Notes under the pieces: generated by a model
Databases searched by the model: none
Told to the model about the DNA's origin: nothing
What the model saw: the letters and a program-made list of their open reading frames with translations, nothing else
Program-made: the position numbers and the translations under genes
Shown here: positions 41,401 to 53,400 of the stretch, piece by piece
How the letters are laid out: each line of letters opens with the position of its first letter
Position numbering within the stretch: the first letter of the stretch is position 1
NCBI GenBank assembly: GCA_037043455.1
Contig: JAWPHD010000226.1
Location: 310,001 to 374,000 of the forward strand
Direction of reading: 5' to 3'
Length of the DNA stretch: 64,000 nucleotides
DNA from: Cyrtodaria siliqua
Taxonomy: Eukaryota; Mollusca; Bivalvia; Adapedonta; Hiatellidae

Positions 41401-44400
41401 AGATTATGGAATATTTGAGTAAGTATCCAATCTGTACTTGTGAGATCTCTGCTTTAATTCAGTAACTTACATCAACCTAACTTTGACATATTAAGACTTT
41501 CACTCACCTACCATGACTAAAAACTGAATGTTTTGATGAAACTCACTTTGGTGAAATGGCATTATATAGCGTAATAAAAGCGCAAATGATACTTTTAAAA
41601 AATAAATTGAAGTGAGAAATACAAACAGGCAAATCTAGCTGCTAAGCTGTCCTAAAAGCTGTTAGTGTGTTACAGAATTATTTTTCAAGAATATAGTCTG
41701 TTAACAAAGATGGCTGTCATTCAGTTTATCAGAAGCATCACTCACGTCTGCTTAGTGTTTCTGCTTAAATCAACATGCAATTAATATAGAACAGCAAACA
41801 AAGCCGAACTGTTAAACAAAACAAACAACTACAGTGTTGTAGTTATAAAGGCGTTCAAACTGTTTATCGGTTAGCCTCGGAAACTCAAAAACTGCATTCA
41901 AGAAACCTTCAAACACCACTGCCAATGTCAAACAACACTCGGATGTCAAGGTCAGTATCTTGCAAGGTCAAGTCCAACATACCTCAACATCAAACACTTC
42001 CTCCGTGTCTGACCCTTCCAAGATATACGGCTCGTGCGTAAGAACTACTTTCTTATCATTACTGCTGTACGACAACCGGACATGTGGGAATTGTCTATTT
42101 AAATCTTCCTTCGTGTTTATGCCACGAGCAGGAAAACTACGATTTGATCTATAAATAGTCTTTTCAAGTCTGGAATTGTTTTCATTGGCTAGTGCGTGAT
42201 TGTGTCCAAAGTAGCGGTCGAGAAGTTTTTTGTAATACTGCTTGTCCTTGATCCGGATCGGTGCCTGGCGCCCGGACAGACACGAGTCCATCTGGCGGTT
42301 TGTGTACAGCCATCTTTGATTTTCCTACCAGTGCATGGAGAGAAGGAGAGAAGAGAGTGAAAAAAGGGTGTGGGTGGGGAAACTACATAGTCAGGCTGGC
42401 TACAAGGGAAACATCTACAAATAGTCTGGCCATTCCTATGGAATGTTTATAGTTTACACAAGTTACGACAAACAAGGTGTTTCCTACAGAATGTGCACAA
42501 TTTACGACAAATAAGGTGTTTCCTAAATAAACTAAAAACAAAAGTTCACTGAAAAATACTTCACCATAAAAATGACCAGAAACAAACAAAAATGCAATAA
42601 AGTAAATTAATAAAATTGAGTCATTAAAACAAAGATAACTGTTTGTACATTGTGTACTTTTAAACTTTATAAGAAAAATGTACATCATCATGGTTTATTG
42701 TCCTAATGACTCAAAATTTATCAAAATCAATGTTAAAAAGCAAATATCCTCCTTTTGTATATCGGTATAAGATGGGTTCTCAAGATATGAAAATGTAACT
42801 ACAAGACAATATCATATTCAGCGATTTTTTTTTACCCTTTTGGGAATGGTACTGGTACCCGTTCAATTAGGAAAAATTGCGTTGTTCTGCCTTGAATTGT
42901 GAATTTTTCACAATCAAACAAAAGATTAATGTGTGCCTAAATACTTTGCAAACACATTACCATGTTTACAGATACAGTGCAGCAATCTATTGCCAGTTGA
43001 TGATGGGGAAGCAATACATTTGTTTTGATTTTTAATTCAAAATTTAAATTAATATGAATTTACACCTGAATTGGAATAAAAACCATACTGTTTGAAATAG
43101 GGAATGTGTCCTTTTATCGGTACCACTTATATAAGGGTAAAAAATTGCTGATATATCAGGACATCTTCTGCATATGTTTTCCCTTATTTCTTTCTTTTAA
43201 TATAACTGCTCTTTTTAGGTAAAGTTCATCCACTTAATTATTTTGAGATCAATGTTTTCTAATGCACAAAATATAAGTTCATTATTCTATAAATGTGAGA
43301 TGCATTTTTTTTTTAATGAATGCATGCATTTTTGTATACAAGCTTAAGTGTTTGAAGCTGACTATTTTAGTAATAATAATTTTATTTCTAGAAGGATTCA
43401 AAAGAAAAAAATTGTTAGTTCACTAACAGATGCCAATGGAACTCCAGAAAAAAGTGATGAATACAAAATTGAATAAGCGTAGAAAGAAGTGAAATATCAG
43501 TAATTAAAGACTAGATAGAAGTGAAATTAGAAAATATATAGATACTCTATAAAGTGATTAATTAAATACACATACCTGGGGACTGCCCAGATTTCTAAGG
43601 GCAAGCCTCCGAATATCATGTTTAATTTGCTGTTGGTTATGAACGGAGAATGTTAATTTGGTACAGTTACTATGACAGAGTCGATCACATACAAAGAGGA
43701 TGGAAACACGGCCACACAGTTTCATGTCTGTCTGCGCAGAATAAACCATTCTTAAAGTTCTATCTATCTATCTACAATTAATCCCAAACCCCTGGTGGTG
43801 ACCTAGGAATGTGCTACTTAACTGTAATTTGGAAATCCCGTGATAACATTTTTGTAAATTTAAACCTTACAGAGAAGTGCCTATGCATGTAGGAGAATAA
43901 AAAAACATTTCAATAAAAAAAAAAGTTTTCTTTTACAATAAATATATATCAGGCATTACTATTATTATTTGCTACAACATTTAATACATTTTGAATGCAC
44001 AAATATTTATTTTTTCATTCCTGGAGTAATTTCCCTTTCTGAATATCCACTACATGTATTACGAATAAAAAATAAAATAATTTCAATCTATCAGGTTCAG
44101 TATCTAGTAAAACATCAAGGAAAAATGTTTTTATTTTATATATCTAGATTGCCATGTGCCCTTTAACTGTATTGGCAGCTGCATTGAAATGTTCCAAATT
44201 CGATCAAAATTTGTGAATCCATGAAAAAGCAAAAAAGCTTATTTTAAATTTCATTCTGGACAACAATAATAATGGTGATCATGTATATTACAACAAAAAA
44301 AACGACGCTATTTTCTATGATATAAATCCAACGTTTTGACAATCCCCTTCATAATGCGCAGACAAAATCAACTGTATCCCACCGAGTAATTTAAAGTTAA

Positions 44401-47400
44401 GTTTAATAGTAATATGTAGAGTTTAAAGAACTTTTGTTGTGAAATACGATATTTATTTTGAGAGGGAGTGAAAATCGGATAAACAAATAAGCGCGGAGCA
44501 AGAGTTTATTTATCCGATTTGCAAGTCCTGAAGAAAATAAATCCTGTATTTTGGAATGAAAGTTCATTAAATTTTATATTACGTTTTTCTAAAATAACTG
44601 TTATGTAAAATACCTTATTTGAGTTAGTTTTCACTGCGCATCATGAAATTCCTTTGCGTATGAATCTCAAAGCATGTGTTCTTATTGACACTGAAGAAAT
44701 TGCCAATTACTGAATTGAAGTTTTACAAATTGGAGAATAAAATTTCCGAAATCTATTGAATGCTATGATATACAATTTTTTCGAGGATTTACAATAAGTA
44801 ATCACTGGGAAACATGGAATACAGTGTTTATCATCGAAATAAATCAAACAAATGGATCAAATGATGTTGATACAACTATTCTATTTCTTGCTAATTTAGA
44901 TAATTTAGTGTTGTTTTTTTAAAATTTCAAATATAATGTGAAATATTTCCACTAGGGAATTGTTTCCTTGTAGGAATTATCACTTTTCCATTCCTCAGAA
45001 ATCTTGATAATTCCTTGTAAGAAATGTAATATACATGATTAGGTTGTCAAGAAATAGTCTACAACAATTAGAACTATCTGGTTAAAACATTATCAGAACT
45101 AAAGAATGTTATGGTGAACAATAATTCTCTGAGATGAAAACATAATGTGATGTTCTGGGTAGGATATGGGAAAATGTTCTAATAAACTTAGCAGCATTTT
45201 TGACAAATGAATGGAGAATATTCGCCTTTTGATATAGTCTAGATCATCTGTGTCAAATGAATGGAGAATATTCGCCTTTTAATATAGTCTAGATCATCTG
45301 TGTCAAATGAATGGAGAATATTCGCCTTTTGATATAGTCTAGATCATCTGTGTCAAATGAATGGAGAATATTCGCCTTTTGATATAGACTAGATCATCTG
45401 TGTCAAATGAATGGAGAATATTCGCCTTTTGATATAGTCTAGATCATCTGTGTCAAATGAATGGAGAATATTCGCCTTTTGATATAGTCTAGATCATCTG
45501 TGTCAAATGAATGGAGAATATTCGCCTTTTGATATAGTCTAGATCATCTGTGTCAAATGAATGGAGAATATTCGCCTTTTGATATAGTCTAGATCATCTG
45601 TGTCAAATGAATTGAGAATATTTGCCTTTTGATATAGTCGAGAACATCTGTGTCAAATGAATGGAGAATATTCGCCTTTTGATATAGTCTAGATCATCTG
45701 TGTCAAATGAATGGAGAATATTCGCCTTTTGATATAGTCTAGATCATCTGTGTCAAATGAATGGAGAATATTCGCCTTTTGATATAGTCTAGATCATCTG
45801 TGACACTTCTTTCTTTTTTTCCTATTTTTAGAGACAAACTTCTAGAAGTTTCTGCTAAAAAAAAATAAATAAAGCGGCATCCATTTTACCAAAATACTGC
45901 TATCGTTTCTGATTGACTTATCAGACAGGGACACATCTTCTATCCAAGACAGACAGAATGATAATGCACTATTTTATAAATAAAGAGAAAAACTCCATCA
46001 TTATATAGACAGACTAAATGTGGATTGTCAAACTACTATAAAACAAACAAAAAACAGACATGTGGTTCCGGTTTTGAAAAAAAATCTGCGCAAGTATTTA
46101 AAAATCAAGTGTCAAAGATGATCAAGACTATTTTGATTCAGAAAAACAACATGGCAGTCAATGATTGCATTATCAAATTAAGGTAATCTGATATTTTCTG
46201 GGAACTGAAAACTGTAAAAGTCTGTAGAATTATGAAGAAATGCCGTAATCACATTCACACACAAACCCAAACATTGGATTAATCCATATATACAGTATAT
46301 CAGGTACTTTTAATTGGTTTTGTGGATGATCCGTTTGTTTCACAGTTCTCCAGATCAAATTTGTTCTTACAAAAATTGCAGAAAAGCTTTTTTTATTAGT
46401 ATTATTCTGGTCAAAATTTACTATGCTTATAAGAAGTGCTCCAGATTAAGATTGGGGAAGCTGGCATGGCTAAGTGGTTAGCATGGTGGACTTGCAATCT
46501 GAAGGTCAGGGTTTGAGCCTAACCGGCACCACTGGGTTTGTGAGGTGTGTCCTTAGGCAAGAAAATATTCCTTAGCCTCATGTATCGGATGGAGACGTAA
46601 TTCAGGCGTGGTTTATCCTCCGAGCACGTTCTGTTTCTTTCTACTGATACTACACACAATCAATTTTGACTGCCACAGCAGCCTTTTTTCCGAGGAAGGG
46701 TTTGAGGGCTTTATGTATCAATGATTAGCACAGAAGTTCAGTGAGATGTTTAACATGTACCGGGTATAATTCTCCCTGCACACGGGGCTGACAGCTTTAC
46801 ATCCCCGCCAAAGGAAGGCATATTTTCACAGTACCTAGATCGAGTAAGATACTGCGGGAGTGCTTTTGAAAAACAGCGGGAATCGACCCCGTGACTTCTG
46901 AGATGAGAGTAAACACAAGCTTCTTCGTTAAACGAACATAGGAATATATTCGATAGTAACAGTAGGTCCCATAATTTCTATGTATCCTTCCCCTCTCCCT
47001 GGGGCGGCTTAATAACGAAAGATAGGTGTTGACATGTTAAACAATAAATCACTCAGTTAAGGTTATATGTATGCATGCTCCTATAAATCTATGTTAGTGA
47101 AGGCATGCATGCATTGATTAGAATTAACACATTTTTAATCTACATGCATTTTAATTTCCTATTGAAAATTTGACTAAATTTTTTAACAGATTTTTTTCAA
47201 AAACAACTTAAAAATTAAATAAATAAATATTGAGAAGAAAAAACCCACAACACCTTAATCATTCTTTTCGCAATCTTGATAACAACAGGCTTTTTTAATA
47301 TTGTGTCGACCTTTTTAAATAAAGGTCACGTGAACTTATACATCAAAGTAAGTGTAAGGTCAGGCCAAACTTTCCCACTCATACACACTTACAATCTAAC

Positions 47401-50400
47401 ATGCTAACATACAATACATCCAACCTGTGTCTGGGTTGCTTGAATTATATAGAACGAGGGAAGCAGTGTGTATGGGTGTTGTGTATGTGTGGGGTGGGGG
47501 GTGGGGGGAGGGGGGTGTCTGGGGAGGGGGGGGGTGTATTTTAATTAAGGACATACTTTTTACAATGTTATTTAAAAAATATCACATGTAAATTAGTCAA
47601 CAATAAAAATCATCTGTACATGCAATGAATCCTGTTTGTTGTACAGAGATTTCAATGATGGAATATCTGAAGTTAAAAGCTGAATATTATAAAAAATATA
47701 AATATACTGCGTTATTAATCGATGCATTACATAATTGGTGTAGTTTTGAGTATGTCATCCTGTACAGACAAGAATCACAGTACATAGTAAATTACCAAGA
47801 TAACTCATCTTTGCTGAAAATGTTTTAAGGATAAGGTCAGATAATGCATAAGAAAAATATTAAATTTCTGGTTATTGTAGTGTTAAAAGCAATGGTAAAA
47901 TAAAATGCCTGAATGGAAACCTAGGCTTTTTTTCTGTAAATATTCACAATTTTAAAAAAAAAAATCAAAAAGGAGAAGCAAGCTTCTAGAAGGTTACACA
48001 ATTTGCAGCAGGTGCTAAGCATGAGAAATAGTAATAGTTACAGATGACGTAATAAATAAAGGGTCACTAGGTACAATAAATGACCTTGACCTAGCAGAAG
48101 GTCAGATCAGACTGTTTACACACAATACTGAAACTCCGTCAAACTCACAACGTTATGGCCCTTTAGGGGGCAGTTTGGTGGACACAATTTTGTGCAGGTG
48201 GTTCGATTATCATCGGGAATTTGTTGAATTTTGTTCATCCTCTGGTAAACCATTTCACTGACTGACTGGCGAGTGGCCGGCTAAAATTGAATTTTCCCTG
48301 AATTTATTTATGTCTTGCATGCAATGTGTTGTCTTGGACCTACACTGTAGAAGTACATTAAAGGGGTTGATGCACTATTTTCAAACACAGTTTATCTTAA
48401 AGGGCTCTGAAAAACTTGAAAAAAGCTGAAAGAATTATCAAAATGCCATGAACAATAAAGAAGATATGACCTATTGAAAATTTGCAAAGAACATAAATGG
48501 AGGCGGCATCTTTGAACGATGACGTCATCGCGCCGTTTTACCATATATGGCATATGGATAAAATGTATTTTAAAGCAAAGAAAATCACTGCAAATGAAAA
48601 ATAATAATAAAATGTATACATTTTACATCTTTATATTTATTTTTAATCAATTTGCAGTGGTTTTCTTTGCTTTAAATACATTTTGTCAATATGCCATATA
48701 TGGTAAAATGGCGCGATGACGTCATCGTTCAAAGATGGCCGCCTCCATTTATGTTCTTTGCAAATTTTCAATAGGTCATATCTCCTTTATTTTTCATGGC
48801 ATTTTGATAATTCTTTCAGCTTTTTTCAAGTTTTTCAGAGCCCTTTAAAATAAACTGTGTTTGGAAATAGTGCATCAACCCCTTTAAGTAGAATAAAGAA
48901 ACAGCACTGAGCATTCAGCTGTGGAATGTATGTTAAGACTCAAAAGCTGAAGGCATCTATGCAAAGGTTTAGCAACAACTCATACTATTCAGATATGGAT
49001 TATTTTATATTATTTTATCGGAAGTTGGCAGTAAAACCTAGCTGCTTCTCACAGGGCACTAGTTAGCTTTTAGGGTACTGGGGCCAGGGAACTCAGGTGG
49101 GAATTTTACATTGTTTTCATATCAAAGGAGGATTTATAAGAAGCTCAAATCTGTGTGTTTTTCTTTAAATAAGTGTTACCGATAAAGGGTACCATTCCCA
49201 ATGGCAAAAGTAGGGGTTCTTTCGAAATTGGTGTTAAATTTCCCAATCCAAATATAAAAAAAAAAATCTTTTTTTTTCCTTTTCTTTTTTTAGAAAGGAA
49301 TTTTTAACAGAATAAGGGGGGAAATATATTCTTTTAGGGGAGGGGAATGGGGCCAATTTTCAGCCCATAAATGGTCAATTGAGTGTCCTGTCTAACAATA
49401 TAATGACTTTTTTTTTTCTTTTTTCTTTTTTTTTTGCAATAGGAACATAATTATGCTGGATAAACTATGAAAAGGAAATTATAATATATTAAATGGATTC
49501 TTGTGTTGAAGCAAACTTGAACAAGAAGCAGCCACAGAGAGCAATATATCCTCTGCCTCTTATTAAATCTGACCACTGAACCCATGTGACCATGACCTAC
49601 CTTTTCATATTCGTAAAATTAAGTCGACATTTATCAATTATATACATTTGCATTCTGATGAATATAAACAATTAATAAAATGTAGGTACTGTTAAGGTTA
49701 TTGGGTAAGTTTATGGCACTTTAGAACTGAGATATGCAGTGACCTCTGACCTTTGATACTCTAAGCTGGTTTTGGTAAATTCTACACGTATATAGTCTGA
49801 AGACGAAATAAGAAACTAGACGGGTGTTCCGCAGAACATGTGTGTCACCTGTCAGCACTTTGTCAGTATAACAAGATTTTTTGGACCCTGATAAATGACC
49901 TTGACAAACTAGCCTAGGTTTTCGTGATGTAAAAAAAACGAGTATTTAACACAAATAAAGACCTTCAGTGTGACCTTGACCTGTATATTTTAGTATGGTC
50001 ATGTTGATGTTGTCATGATGAGTAAATATTGAAAGTAAGATGAAGAAATATCAAGAAATGAGAAAGGTATAGCGAATGTGAAGTTTTCGTGAAGAAAAAA
50101 ATGAGTATTTAACCCATATAATGACCTTCAGTGTGACCTTGACCTTTATATTTTAGTATGGTCATAATGATGTTGTCATGATGAGAATATATTGAAAGTT
50201 TGATGAAGAAATATCAAGAAATGAGAAAGTTATAGCCAAAGTTTTAACGCATATAATGACCTTCAGTGTGACTTGAGCTTTATATGTTAGTATGGTCATG
50301 TTGATGTTGTCATGATGAGTATATATTGGAAGTTAGATGAAGAAATATCAAGAAATGAGAAAGGTATAGCCAATGTGAAGTTTTCGTGAAGAAAAAAATG

Positions 50401-53400
50401 AGTATTTAACCTATATAATGACCTTCAGTGTGACCTTGACCTTTATATTTTAGTATGGTCATAATGATGTTGTCATGATGAGTATATATTGGAAGTTAGA
50501 TGAAGAAATATCAAGAAATGAGAAAGGTATAGCCAATGTGAAGTTTTCGTGAAGAAAAAAATGAGTATTTAACCTATATAATGACCTTCAGTGTGACCTT
50601 AACCTTTATATTTTAGAATGGTCATAATGATGTTGTCATGATGAGAATATATTGAAAGTTTGATGAAGAAATATCAAGAAATAAGACAGTTATAGCCAAA
50701 GTTTTAATATAATGACCTTCAGTGTGACCTTGAGCTTTATATGTTAGTATGGTCATGTTGATGTTGTCATGATGAGTATATATGAAAGTTAAAACAAGAA
50801 ATATCAAGAAATGAGAAAGGTACAATGTGAAGTTTTTGTGAAGAAAAAAATGAGTATTTAACCCATATAATGACCTTCAGTGTGACCTTGACCTTTACAT
50901 TTTAGTATGGTCATAATGATGTTGTCATGATGAGAATATATTGAAAGTTTATTGAAGAAATATCAAGAAATGAGGAAGTTATAGCCAAAGTATTAACGCA
51001 CATAATGACCTTCAGTGTGACCTTGAGCTTTATATGTTAGTACGGTCATGTTGATGTTGTCATGATGAGTATATATTGAAAGTTTGATAAAGAAATATGA
51101 AGAAATGGGAAAGTTATAGCCAAAGTTAAGTTTTCGTGAAGAAAAAAAGGAGAGTATTTAACGCATATAATGACCTTCAGTGTGACCTTGAGCTTTATAT
51201 GTTAGTACGGTCATGTTGATGTTGTCATGATGAGTATATATTGAAAGTTTGATAAAGAAATATGAAGAAATGGGAAAATTATAGCCAAAGTTAAGTTTTC
51301 GTGAAGAAAAAAAGGAGAGTATTTAACGCATATAATGACCTTCAGTGTGACCTTGATCTTTATATTTTAGTATGGTCGATGTTGTCAGGATGAGTATATA
51401 TTGAAAGTTTGATGAAGAAATATCAAGAAATGAGAACGTTATAGCCAATGTTAAGTTTTCGTGAGGGACTGACGGAAGGACAGACGGACGGATATCTGGA
51501 CGGACGGATGGACGCCCGGACGACAAAGTGATCCCAAAGTATCGCATTTTTCTTCGAAAAGGCGACACAAAAACTTAACTAGGATTTTTTTCGATGGAAT
51601 TTTCGGAAGCAGGCATTTACACTCACAGGCACTATTACTATATTATATACAGAGAAAATGCTCCAAGCATGCAAAATGCAGAAGTAATATATTATGTGGT
51701 AAAAAAAACACCAAGTATTTTAACAATCAAAAACCTAAGTTAGACCCCACTTTCATTACTGTTTGCTTGAATGGCAATTTTAATGAATGCATAAGCTGTA
51801 AGCCATGCATGCTAAAATCCCAACCGGTAACCTAGCTATATACAGTCAAACCTGTTTCTATATACAGTCAAACCTGTATAAAAGGACCACTAAAGGGAAG
51901 AGCAATGATGATCTCTTAACAAAGCTGGTCTCGTAATACAGGTGTATTTTAATTTGAAACAGTATAATTGACAATCAAAATGCTGGTTTCTTAAAGAAGG
52001 TGGTCTCTTAACAGAGGTGGTCTCTAGAGCAGGTTTGACTGTAAAATAACAGAGAATGAGGGAAATGCAGCTTATTTCAGTTTTATCGGTGAAAGATATG
52101 GATTTCTCAGTGAAAAAATATTCATAATCACTAAATAATATTAACTAACTGCGAACACAAAAATAACTAACTGTGACGCTGAGTTATGACGTCAATAAAG
52201 TAGTGTTGACGTAGTCGTCCGCCTATGACGTTAAATAAAGCGAATAATTTCGGTTAAAAAACTGATTTAAAATGTAATAAACAGATTATTTAACTGCTGT
52301 GTTCAATTATATGGAAATCCTTCAATCAATGGTAGACGTGTTGTTTATTTCCCACTCACTCACAAAAAAAAACACACGTCTACCATCTCGTGAAGGATTT
52401 CCCTATAATCGATCCCAGCAGTTAAATAATCTCTATTATCTGCTTGAAACATTTTAAAAACAAATTAGCATTTTAAGCCGATTAAAAACACTACCAATTG
52501 AATTTAAAATAACAGCATATTGATCTGTAAATAGATCTAAGAATTTTTCTTCTTTTGTGTTTACAAAATTTATTAGAAATAATGTTCAAATATCGCTGCA
52601 GATGCTGCAAAATGTAAAACTAAGGAGTAAAAAATGGATGAAAAATGAGATGAAAATAGCATGCATCGGAATGTGATTCTATGCCTACATGACCACTGTA
52701 GAATATTAAAAAGACCATCGAGTCGTAGCATAATGTTTGTTTTTCATAAATATGTGTAATCTACACTGGTTGCAATAGGCTTGGAAGCACACTCGTCAAT
52801 GATAAATGATGTATATTGTTTATGTTTGTATTGGCTGGAGCCGACTACATGCAAGCCTAACACAGACTCGACACAACTGCATTACCTGACCCTGCCCATA
52901 CAAGCACTTTAAGTGGACAGGAAAATATAAGTCAACATAAAGGCAAAGAGAACAAAACTGATATGGCAAAAATCCTACTTAGCCCTTTCACTGCCGCAGT
53001 CTAAAACATGGAACCAGTGTAAACCCAGATCAGCCTTCACATAATGTGCAGGCTGATTAGGTTTAACACCGTTCGCCACTCAGTAAGAATGTTTTCCATA
53101 ACATTTGATATTTAATATAGCAGACGACATTTGAAATTTAGCAGTGAAAGGGTTAATATGACCAAATAATTATAACGTTATGTTTTGTTTATTTTTAATG
53201 ACATAAGCATACTTTTCTTTTTTATAGTTAAGCTTTAAAGAAATTTACCTGCCAAATAACGACAAAGTTACACTACAAAACAGTTTATCAAAACTCTATC
53301 CAGGTATTCAGGTCACGTATATTTGCCGATTAAAAGTATAGGTTTATTCACAGGTTCAACTTCTTAAAGTACCAGTACTTGATTATGCATAAAATGAATT

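Larger units (their letters stand above)
37425..41982 (-). other. Intron between TTLL exons w7 and w8
   Basis: 4.6 kb, AT-rich. Two tandem arrays (39595-39850, 40330-40620) are listed separately. I see no gene in 37430-39590 or 40625-41980. Near 40085-40200 a ~75 bp segment with TTTAGCCATCAAATGAAAC is repeated two or three times. Confidence 0.6.

Noticed and set aside
42383..42691. 102-residue minus-strand open frame
   Set aside because: It lies just upstream of exon w7 in intron sequence and includes a local repeat (GGTGTTTCCTA). The hydrophobic translation is typical of AT-rich noise.
46465..46560. Functional tRNA gene
   Set aside because: The A-box and B-box are present, but the body continues past the head and the acceptor stem does not pair. 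It fits a SINE.
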